Shown: positions 52,029-59,275 of the stretch, one piece after another
How the letters are laid out: every line of letters starts with the position of its first letter
Position numbering within the stretch: position 1 is the first letter of the stretch
Origin: Lachnospiraceae bacterium
GTDB taxonomy: Bacteria; Bacillota; Clostridia; Lachnospirales; Lachnospiraceae
Direction: 5' to 3'
Assembly: GCA_024691305.1 (NCBI GenBank)
Contig: JAILNS010000028.1
Location: 1-64,000, forward strand
Length of the DNA stretch: 64,000 nt
Program-made: the position numbers and the translations under genes
The notes under the pieces: generated by a model
Told to the model about the DNA's origin: nothing
Databases searched by the model: none
What the model saw: only the letters and a program-made list of their open reading frames with translations

Positions 52029-54266
52029 ATGATCACCAAAATAATATTTGTACTCATAGACTGCGTAGCTATACTCGATATGTATTTTACGCTTAAGGCC
52101 ACTGACCGGATCAAAGAAGATTATGGCAAATGGCTTTCTCAGGCTATGTTAGCGGGTATCTTTGCTATCTTTTCAAATATCCTCATAGCATTCGCTTTTA
52201 ACCCGATCATCGCCAAAGTAGCCTATGCATTTTATTTTGCCTCGATAAACTGGATATTGCTCTATCTGTCGGCATTCTGTCTGTCATATACGGAACATCA
52301 TTATCTGTTAAAAAAGCTATCGGTCCCGGCTATTGTACTCATGATACTGGATACCGTTTCAATTTCCCTGAATCTGTTTTTTGAACATGTTTTTTATATT
52401 TACCAGTCTACCGATGGCAGCGGAGCCATCTTCTACCAGACGGGATTTAAGATCCCCTATTACATTCATCTTGCCATAGACTATACCGCACTTGTCATTG
52501 CCCTTTTTGCGATTATTTACAAGATCATCCGGACTCAAAGCATATACAGGGCCAAATATACCATAATCCTGTCAGTTCTTATGCTTGTTGTTCTTCTTAA
52601 TGTTATGTATATGGCATTCGGACTGCTCCTTGATTCGTCCGTAATCTTCTACGCCGTCGCCGGCACACTGATCTACTTCTGCATCCGGATACTCGTTCCC
52701 AGAAGTATCATGAACATCACCATGGGAAGAGCACTCGATGATGTGAACGAAGGACTCATACTTTTTGATCTGAATGATGATTGCATATATGCCAATGCCT
52801 TTTCCCGACAGCGTTTTAATATAAATGAATCGGAATACGGTTTTGAGTGCGAACCGGTTTCTTCGGTAATCAAATCCCTTTCAGACAAAGGTCTGAAATA
52901 TGGAAATGAAACATATGTAAGATCTGCACAGCCCGAAAGTCCGGTAGCCGAAGAGCATTACAATATACGTTACAACGAGCTGACTGATGATAACGGTATC
53001 AGCATAGGTTCATATTTCCTTATAGAAGATACTACCGAAGAATTCTATTATCTTCAGGAGATCAAGGATGCCAAAAACGCCGCGGATGCGGCAAGCCGTG
53101 CCAAAAGTACTTTCCTGGCGAACATGTCCCATGAGATCCGAACTCCTCTTAATTCGGTTCTGGGATTAAACGAAATGATCCTTCGCTCTACCGATGATCC
53201 CAAACTTATAGAATACGCAAACAGCATCCGCACTTCAGGCGATACACTCCTCAGCCTTATCAGCGATATTCTGGATTTCTCAAAAATAGAAGCTAACCGG
53301 ATGGATGTGATAACGGATGAATATGAACCCCATCAGATACTTAGGGACTGCCATAACTATTTTGGCGGTATGGCTGCAGAAAAAGGATTATATCTAAACA
53401 TAAACTGTGATGAGAATATTCCTTCCAAACTTACAGGCGACAAAAAACTCATCAAACAGATAATGGCAAACATCATATCAAACGCTGTCAAATACACCAA
53501 AAAAGGCGGTGTTACCGTTGATCTTAAAACCTCGGATAACGAAAACGGTAAGTGCGATCTGATAATAGACATATCGGATACCGGTATAGGAATCTCTTCG
53601 GAAGATAAAGAACTTCTCTTCGATGCTTTCAGGCGTGTTAATGAAAAAGAGAATGCAACCATTCAGGGAACCGGCCTTGGACTTGCCATAACCAAAGAAC
53701 TTATCTCCCTTATGCACGGAAGCATATCCGTAGACAGTATCCGTGACAAAGGAAGTGCCTTCCATGTGATCATCCCTCAGAAGATATCGGATCCCACTCC
53801 CGCCGGCAAATTCGATCTAAACACTAAGGCTCCGGCAGGTGACGGTTCCGGAGAACTTTTCCATGCACCCAATGTTAATGTTCTGATCGTTGATGACGCA
53901 AAACTGAATCTGATGGTAGCAAAAGAACTGCTTAAGAGAACTCAGGTAATTACCGATACCGCAGGCGGAGGAGCGGAAGCAATAGAAAAATGCAAAGACA
54001 CCAGGTATGATGTTATACTTTTGGATCACAGAATGCCCGAACCGGATGGAATTGAAACCTTCAGGGTGATCTCATCGGAAGGCATAAATACCGATACTCC
54101 TGTTATCATGCTCACCGCAAACGTAGTAAGCGGCGCCGAATCCGAATATGCCAACATGGGCTTCGCCGGATATCTCTCCAAACCCATAAAAAGCAAGGAG
54201 CTCGAAGAAATGCTCATAAGGCTTCTGCCTGATGACAAGATCGAACTCCTGACCGGTAATGATTGA
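52029..54266 (+). CDS. Hybrid sensor histidine kinase/response regulator
   Basis: The 745-residue protein begins with a 7TM-type membrane sensor (residues about 2-225), then a PAS-like region (about 235-340). Next come a HisKA domain with phospho-acceptor FLANMSHEIRTPLNS (His 368) and an ATPase domain with NAVKYTKKGG, DTGIGIS and GTGLGLAIT. A receiver domain closes it, with Asp 666 in ILLDHRMPEPDG and the Lys of LSKPIKS. No output domain is present, so it must pass phosphate on. The start has no clear ribosome site. The stop is the first base group of a tandem repeat. Confidence 0.93.
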   Translation: MITKIIFVLIDCVAILDMYFTLKATDRIKEDYGKWLSQAMLAGIFAIFSNILIAFAFNPIIAKVAYAFYFASINWILLYLSAFCLSYTEHHYLLKKLSVPAIVLMILDTVSISLNLFFEHVFYIYQSTDGSGAIFYQTGFKIPYYIHLAIDYTALVIALFAIIYKIIRTQSIYRAKYTIILSVLMLVVLLNVMYMAFGLLLDSSVIFYAVAGTLIYFCIRILVPRSIMNITMGRALDDVNEGLILFDLNDDCIYANAFSRQRFNINESEYGFECEPVSSVIKSLSDKGLKYGNETYVRSAQPESPVAEEHYNIRYNELTDDNGISIGSYFLIEDTTEEFYYLQEIKDAKNAADAASRAKSTFLANMSHEIRTPLNSVLGLNEMILRSTDDPKLIEYANSIRTSGDTLLSLISDILDFSKIEANRMDVITDEYEPHQILRDCHNYFGGMAAEKGLYLNINCDENIPSKLTGDKKLIKQIMANIISNAVKYTKKGGVTVDLKTSDNENGKCDLIIDISDTGIGISSEDKELLFDAFRRVNEKENATIQGTGLGLAITKELISLMHGSISVDSIRDKGSAFHVIIPQKISDPTPAGKFDLNTKAPAGDGSGELFHAPNVNVLIVDDAKLNLMVAKELLKRTQVITDTAGGGAEAIEKCKDTRYDVILLDHRMPEPDGIETFRVISSEGINTDTPVIMLTANVVSGAESEYANMGFAGYLSKPIKSKELEEMLIRLLPDDKIELLTGND

Positions 54267-54306
54267 TTTTTTATTCTCTGATTTTTATTCTCTGATTATT
54301 ATTATC
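54264..54306 (+). repeat. 14-15 bp x3 tandem repeat starting at the kinase stop codon
   Basis: Units TGATTTTTTATTCTC, TGATTTTTATTCTC and TGATTATTATTATC follow one another. The first TGA is the stop codon of the histidine kinase. Confidence 0.95.
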
Positions 54307-54310
54307 TTAC

Positions 54311-55222
54311 TTATTCTTTATCATCTTCGCTTAAAACACCGCTCTCGTGTGCACAGGCGTAATGAATGGATTCAAGTTTTTCGTTGGTTGCCGTACGGTC
54401 AATGATGGCTTTTACCAAAATATCAAGTTCGGTGTTTTCACTGTAATCGGCAGGAGCAAAATATCTGATCCTGTTGTCTTTCATCATCTTATAGACCTTT
54501 GATTTATCCTGAGTTTCGGAATTATATACTCCTATCGAATGACCGCCGTATGAATTTACCAGTTTCATGCACGGAACATCCGTATCCGAATCTCCTATAT
54601 ATATCATATTCCTGAAGGGAACTCTGAGTTTATCCGGCGGAAAATAGTCATTTACTCTTTTATCATTTACGTCAAGTACACCTTTTTCTATACGGAAAAG
54701 AAACTGAGTCTTATTGGTATAGTTAACGGCCTGTGCCGGCCACTCCGCAACGCCGCGCTCATTATAGTAGAAACTGCTTGCATATATCTTCTTAAAAGCT
54801 CCTGCCTTTGCAACAGAGGTGCCCTCTATCATCTCTTTAAGTCCTGATGATATGATGTAATGCTCAACTATAACCCCTTTTTGTTCGCCATAGCTGCGGA
54901 TCCTCTCAAACCATTCTTCAACTCCGGGGAACAGTTCGACATCAGCCCCATATTCCATCAGAGTTTCTTTCTTAAAAAGAAGATTTCCCTCGGACTCCTT
55001 GAGCATCTTTAGCATATATGAAAGATTATCATCCATCTCGTTAGCTTTGGTCAGGTCATCCGTCTCCTTCCAAAAGTCTTTGACTCCATATCCTACTGAC
55101 TGTATGTATCCCTGTGCCTGCATATCATCCGGAGACAGCGTTTTATCAAAATCATAGCATATCGCAAGTACCGGTCTGTCTGTGCTCTGTGTTTCAAGTT
55201 TTTTATCAGTTTTACTTTTCAT
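54311..55222 (-). CDS. HAD-superfamily phosphatase
   Basis: The 303-residue cytoplasmic protein has HAD motifs: CYDFDKTLSPDD (nucleophile Asp), IISSGLKEM (motif II Ser), a Lys region, and IYIGDSDTDVPCMKLVN (motif IV). It resembles haloacid dehalogenase-like phosphatases of the phosphoserine phosphatase type; the substrate is unknown. I chose the ATG at 55222, with AAGGGA about eight bases upstream, over a GTG at 55246. It overlaps the flavin reductase gene end by 11 bp, so translation is coupled. Confidence 0.85.
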   Translation of the reverse strand: MKSKTDKKLETQSTDRPVLAICYDFDKTLSPDDMQAQGYIQSVGYGVKDFWKETDDLTKANEMDDNLSYMLKMLKESEGNLLFKKETLMEYGADVELFPGVEEWFERIRSYGEQKGVIVEHYIISSGLKEMIEGTSVAKAGAFKKIYASSFYYNERGVAEWPAQAVNYTNKTQFLFRIEKGVLDVNDKRVNDYFPPDKLRVPFRNMIYIGDSDTDVPCMKLVNSYGGHSIGVYNSETQDKSKVYKMMKDNRIRYFAPADYSENTELDILVKAIIDRTATNEKLESIHYACAHESGVLSEDDKE

Positions 55223-55805
55223 TTGTTTTCCCTTCTGATCTGTCACTTCTCTTTACAGAGTATCCAAACTTCCCAAGTTTCTTGCCGAGTGCAAAATACT
55301 CACCGTGTGAATATGTTATAAGTCCCGTAGTTTCAAGTGCAAACCGGCCTTTATCATCCATGTACCGCTCATCAACCGTAACACCTATAACCTCACCTAT
55401 TATCATATCGTGTGATCCCAGTTTATCGTTCTTTACAACTTTGCAATAGATGTTTACGGGACTCTCATCTATAGCCGGTGTCTTCATAAATTCGGATTCA
55501 TATTCCGTCAGTTTCATTTCGGCAAACTTGTCATGATCTCTGCCGGATCTTACTCCGCACCAGTCACATGCCCTGACAAGGTTTTCGTTTACAAGATTAA
55601 CCACAAACTCTCCGCTCTCAACTATAATATCATGAGAGTATCTTTCAGGTCTCACCGAGATCGACACCATCGCCGGATCGGAGCAGACAGTTCCCGCCCA
55701 GGCTACGGTTATGATATTTGCTTTTTCATTTTCTCTTTTACAGCTGACCATAACAGCCGGCACAGGATAGAGCATATTGCCGGGCTTCCAGCTCAGTTTA
55801 GACAT
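55212..55805 (-). CDS. Flavin reductase family protein (flavoredoxin-like)
   Basis: The 197-residue FMN-binding protein opens with LSWKPGNMLYPVPAVMVSC and has NIITVAWAGTVCSDPAMVSISVRP and SHDIIVESGEFVVNLV, the flavin-reductase-like barrel. Proteins of this class carry electrons as NAD(P)H:FMN reductases or flavoredoxins. Unlike the 40987 protein it has no rubredoxin. It has an AAAGGAG ribosome site and is coupled to the HAD phosphatase. Confidence 0.9.
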   Translation of the reverse strand: MSKLSWKPGNMLYPVPAVMVSCKRENEKANIITVAWAGTVCSDPAMVSISVRPERYSHDIIVESGEFVVNLVNENLVRACDWCGVRSGRDHDKFAEMKLTEYESEFMKTPAIDESPVNIYCKVVKNDKLGSHDMIIGEVIGVTVDERYMDDKGRFALETTGLITYSHGEYFALGKKLGKFGYSVKRSDRSEGKTNEK

Positions 55806-55819
55806 AAAACCAGGCTCCT

Positions 55820-56929
55820 TTAGTCATAATATTCATCCGGATCATATGAACGCTCTTCGCCGGATCCGCCATCATCATAGTCATATCCATCGTCATCATA
55901 TTCGTATCCGTCGTCATCATATTCGTATCCGTCATCGTCATAATCATATTCATCGTCATCATATTCTTCTTCACGATCCGATAGACGTTCTTTATACTCT
56001 CTGTAATCGGAATATCCTCCGTCGTCGTTTCCGGAAGATGCGGAGTTCCTACCCATACCACCCCGTGAACCTTGATTCGCCCCGGAGTTTTCTCCCGCTA
56101 AACCACCGGGATCATATCCTGCAGGTTTCCTTACAAGCAGATCTAAGATATGAGTGTGATATATGATAAAGATCACGACGAGCATGAACAGATGCGTATA
56201 AAAAGCACCGACTATATAATAGTTTCTCTCAAGAAGATATCCAGTACCGAACCCGAACCAGCATAATGCACCGGTAAGTGCAAGGCCGAACAACAGCAGA
56301 TGCAGGTTCCTAAACATATTTTTCAATGCACCTAAAAAATCGCCAAACGAGGCATCAAAATACACAAAGCGGCCCACCATGAGACCAAGATAATACATCA
56401 TGACCGGATTATATTCACTGGCATCTCCTATATGATCCAGATATATGAGGATTAGGATCACATAGAACATCGCAAGCATCCTGATGGTCGCTTTTTCCGA
56501 TTTTTCGAGATGCTTTAACGGAATGAGCAGTCTGTCCAGGATCGAGTTTAATACGCACGATAAGCATATTAAGAGCAAAAGGACAAAATCTCTCCCGCTC
56601 TCCCATGCATTTATGATGACCGCCAAAACAGGTCCGGGAGTTTCCCCTCCCAGCACAAGATTATAAATATGATTAATGATCACATAGGTACACGAAAAAG
56701 ACATAACGGACGTCCCGGCTATGATCATCTCATAAAACCTTTGTATACGGTTATGTGATCTTTCGTAAAATTCAACTCTGCGCTCACGCCGGGGCAACGA
56801 AGCCACCGACACCCTGGTAAAGATGAGGATAAACACGATTATCAGAGCTATGCCCACAAAAGTCGCAAACAAAAATATCAGTTTTTCCATCCATCCGAAA
56901 TCCGGATTGGTATAAGCTTCAAAGGTCAT
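55820..56929 (-). CDS. Polytopic membrane protein with an acidic Asp/Tyr-repeat tail
   Basis: About eight transmembrane helices (residues 15-40, 65-90, 110-130, 145-160, 170-190, 205-225, 235-265) fill the first 265 residues. The C-terminal 100 residues are Gly/Ser-rich and then strongly acidic with YEYDDDG repeats. I do not recognise a family. The tail resembles low-complexity, possibly metal- or cation-binding ends; at DNA level it is a degenerate 21-bp repeat at 55881-55975. It follows the aminotransferase gene by 3 bp. Confidence 0.7.
   Translation of the reverse strand: MTFEAYTNPDFGWMEKLIFLFATFVGIALIIVFILIFTRVSVASLPRRERRVEFYERSHNRIQRFYEMIIAGTSVMSFSCTYVIINHIYNLVLGGETPGPVLAVIINAWESGRDFVLLLLICLSCVLNSILDRLLIPLKHLEKSEKATIRMLAMFYVILILIYLDHIGDASEYNPVMMYYLGLMVGRFVYFDASFGDFLGALKNMFRNLHLLLFGLALTGALCWFGFGTGYLLERNYYIVGAFYTHLFMLVVIFIIYHTHILDLLVRKPAGYDPGGLAGENSGANQGSRGGMGRNSASSGNDDGGYSDYREYKERLSDREEEYDDDEYDYDDDGYEYDDDGYEYDDDGYDYDDGGSGEERSYDPDEYYD
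55881..55975 (-). repeat. Degenerate 21-bp coding repeat in the acidic tail
   Basis: Repeated codons for D-D-D-G-Y-E/D-Y recur three to four times with period near 21 bp inside the membrane protein gene. Confidence 0.85.
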
Positions 56930-56932
56930 TAG

Positions 56933-58090
56933 CTACATCTTCTTTCGTATATCGGCCAGTCTGTCAAGTGCAGCAAGCAGTGTCTCATCCTTTTTTGCAA
57001 AATGAAGACGTATCAGATGATCTACCTTTTCTTTAAAAAAAGACGATCCGGGAACTGCTCCTACACCTACGCGTTTGGCAAGTTCCTCACAAAATACCAG
57101 GTCACTCTCGTATCCGTATTCGGAAATATCGAGCATCACATAATAAGCGCCTTCCGGAGTTGTATGCTCTATTCCTATATCATCGAGCCCCTGCATAAAC
57201 AGATCCCTTTTGCGCGTATAAGTTTCTCTTAAACCGTCGTAATAATCCTGCCCGAAATTAAGCCCCGGTATCACGGCTTCCTGAAGCGGCGCAGCAGCCC
57301 CCACCGTCAAAAAATCATGAACCTTTTTGATCCTATCGGTTATATCCGCAGGTGCTATCGTATACCCGAGACGCCATCCCGTGATCGAATATGTTTTGGA
57401 TAACGACGAACAGCATATCGTCCGTTCTCTCATTCCGGGCAAGGTTGAAATGTATACATGTTCATGAGGGGCATACACTATATGCTCATACACTTCATCG
57501 GTTATCACATAGGCATCATAACGGATCGCAAGATCTGCTATGAGCTTCAGTTCATCATATGTAAACACTTTGCCGCAAGGGTTTGACGGATTGCACAGGA
57601 TAAGCGCCTTCGCTCCCTGCTTGAATGCATCTTCAAGAACATCTGCGTCAAAATCAAACGAGGGCGGTATGAGCGGAACATATATGGGTTCTGCTCCGGA
57701 CAATATGGTATCCGCTCCGTAATTTTCATAGAACGGAGAAAAAACTATGACCTTATCGCCGGGATCCGCAACCGTCATCATCGCTGCCATCATGGCTTCC
57801 GTACTTCCGCAGGTAACAACGATCTCGGTATTTGGATCTATATCCGTTCCCATAAAATGAAACTGTTTTACCGCAAGTGCCTCCCTGAAATTCTGTGCAC
57901 CCCAGGTTATCGAATACTGATGAAAATCTTCACCGGACACTTCCGCAAGGCGCTTAAGTATCTCTGCAGGCGGATCAAAATCCGGAAAGCCCTGTGAAAG
58001 ATTGACTGCACCGTATTTGTTTGATATCCTCGTCATCCTTCTGATGACGGAATCGGTAAAGGTATCTGTTCTGTGTGATAATGTTTTCAT
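56933..58090 (-). CDS. PLP-dependent aminotransferase, class I/II
   Basis: The 385-residue protein has fold type I marks: NLSQGFPDFDPPAEIL, TCGSTEAMMAAM, ILCNPSNPCGK, DEVYEHIVY and the PLP-lysine in CSSLSKTYSITGWRLGY. It transfers amino groups between an amino acid and a 2-oxo acid, probably aromatic, methionine or aspartate type; specificity cannot be fixed. The start has TAAGGAAG upstream. It leads into the membrane protein gene. The region just ahead carries the duplicated peroxiredoxin end. Confidence 0.93.
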   Translation of the reverse strand: MKTLSHRTDTFTDSVIRRMTRISNKYGAVNLSQGFPDFDPPAEILKRLAEVSGEDFHQYSITWGAQNFREALAVKQFHFMGTDIDPNTEIVVTCGSTEAMMAAMMTVADPGDKVIVFSPFYENYGADTILSGAEPIYVPLIPPSFDFDADVLEDAFKQGAKALILCNPSNPCGKVFTYDELKLIADLAIRYDAYVITDEVYEHIVYAPHEHVYISTLPGMRERTICCSSLSKTYSITGWRLGYTIAPADITDRIKKVHDFLTVGAAAPLQEAVIPGLNFGQDYYDGLRETYTRKRDLFMQGLDDIGIEHTTPEGAYYVMLDISEYGYESDLVFCEELAKRVGVGAVPGSSFFKEKVDHLIRLHFAKKDETLLAALDRLADIRKKM

Positions 58091-58103
58091 TTACTGCTTC
58101 CTT

Positions 58104-58137
58104 AGTTTTAAATCTTCTTAAATTATAAATCTTCTTA
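58104..58137 (-). repeat. 17-bp tandem duplication beginning at the peroxiredoxin stop
   Basis: Two 17-bp units that agree at 15 positions, each starting TAAGAAGATTTA, follow one another. The first TAA is the peroxiredoxin stop codon. Confidence 0.9.
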
Positions 58138-58812
58138 TTTTTCTTTTTTGGCTGTCAGGTACCATGCATAAGGTATGAGAGATCCATCTGAGTTCTTCAC
58201 ACGCTCATCTGCCTCTTCAAGCGTAAGCGGAGAACCGAGTACTACATTCTGACCGGGAGTCCAGTTTGCAGGTGTAGATACGTTTTCCGCATCATGTTTC
58301 TGAAGAGATACCACAACGCGTTTGATCTCGTCGATGTTTCGCCCCGTAGACATCGGATAGTACATGATCGCTCTGACTATCGAATCAGAATCAATGATAA
58401 ACACGGCTCTCACCGTCTGTGTAGACGCTACGGTTTGAAGCATCCCGTACATCTTAGACACCTTCATGCTTATGTCCGCGACTATCGGAAAAGCAACACT
58501 GACCTTCCCTTCACCGTCCCAGTCTATATCCTCTATACTCTTAGCCCATGCAAGATGGGAATGAAGAGAATCTATGGACAAGCCAAGCAATTCGGTGTTG
58601 ATCTCCTTAAACTCATCTGCTCTTTTGGATAAGGCTATAAACTCCGTGGTACATACCGGTGTAAAATCAGCGGGATGCGAAAAAAACACGACCCACTTGC
58701 CCTTATAATCCTCGGGGAAATTGATCTTTCCCATAGTCGTAATGCTCCTAAAATGCGGAGCCTCGTCGCCTATCATAGGCATTCTTGATACCTGAACTTC
58801 ATTTTCACTCAT
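58135..58812 (-). CDS. 1-Cys peroxiredoxin (Prx6-like)
   Basis: The 225-residue protein reduces peroxides through a single cysteine. The peroxidatic Cys is in SHPADFTPVCTTEF (Cys 54) and no other cysteine is present, so it is of the 1-Cys type with a Prx6-like C-terminal extension (NWTPGQNVVLG, VKNSDGSLIPYAWYLT). I start it at the ATG at 58812 behind GGAG with six-base spacing; the frame extends 27 codons further up without a ribosome site. It probably protects against oxygen. The gene follows an ArsC-like gene by 31 bp. Confidence 0.94.
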   Translation of the reverse strand: MSENEVQVSRMPMIGDEAPHFRSITTMGKINFPEDYKGKWVVFFSHPADFTPVCTTEFIALSKRADEFKEINTELLGLSIDSLHSHLAWAKSIEDIDWDGEGKVSVAFPIVADISMKVSKMYGMLQTVASTQTVRAVFIIDSDSIVRAIMYYPMSTGRNIDEIKRVVVSLQKHDAENVSTPANWTPGQNVVLGSPLTLEEADERVKNSDGSLIPYAWYLTAKKEK

Positions 58813-58843
58813 ATATGTCTCCTTGTTGTGGCGTATCCTTGGA

Positions 58844-59194
58844 TCACTTAAGTTTCTCCTGCCATTCATTTTCTTTAAATCCAAGCAGCACAAAATCGTC
58901 TGCTATGACCAGTGGTCTTTTGACCAGCATTCCGTCGGATGCAAGCAGCTTTAACTGTTCGTCTTCCGGCATATCCGGAAGTTTTTTGGTAAGTTCCATA
59001 CTTCTGTACAACTGCCCGCTGGTATTAAAAAACTTTTTAAGCGGCTGGCCGCTCTTCTTATATGCGGCCTTTAAGGTCTTAAGATCGGGATTATCGCCCT
59101 TTATATCTTTAAGTTCATATTTAATGCCGTTTGTATCAAGCCATTTCAATGCCTTTTTGCACGTCGTACAACGTTCATAACAATATACTTTCAT
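58844..59194 (-). CDS. ArsC/Spx-family protein (arsenate reductase-like)
   Basis: The 116-residue thioredoxin-fold protein has CYERCTTCKKALKWL (Cys 9 and 12) and the family pattern LVKRPLVIADDFVLLGF. It lies in the ArsC/Spx/YffB group. It may be an uncharacterised reductase; it lacks clear Spx polymerase-binding features that I could verify. AGGAGG precedes the ATG. Its position before a peroxiredoxin suggests a shared role in thiol or oxygen stress. Confidence 0.85.
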   Translation of the reverse strand: MKVYCYERCTTCKKALKWLDTNGIKYELKDIKGDNPDLKTLKAAYKKSGQPLKKFFNTSGQLYRSMELTKKLPDMPEDEQLKLLASDGMLVKRPLVIADDFVLLGFKENEWQEKLK

Positions 59195-59275
59195 GACATT
59201 ACCTCCTGTCTGACCAAGTCTTTTCCATGTACGGAATCTCTGTCGTCTTCAAATATAATGCTCGGAAAAAAGCCT

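Noticed and set aside
58135-58893. Longer N-terminus for the peroxiredoxin
   Set aside because: The upstream 27 codons lack a ribosome site, and the ATG at 58812 matches family starts with GGAG six bases away.
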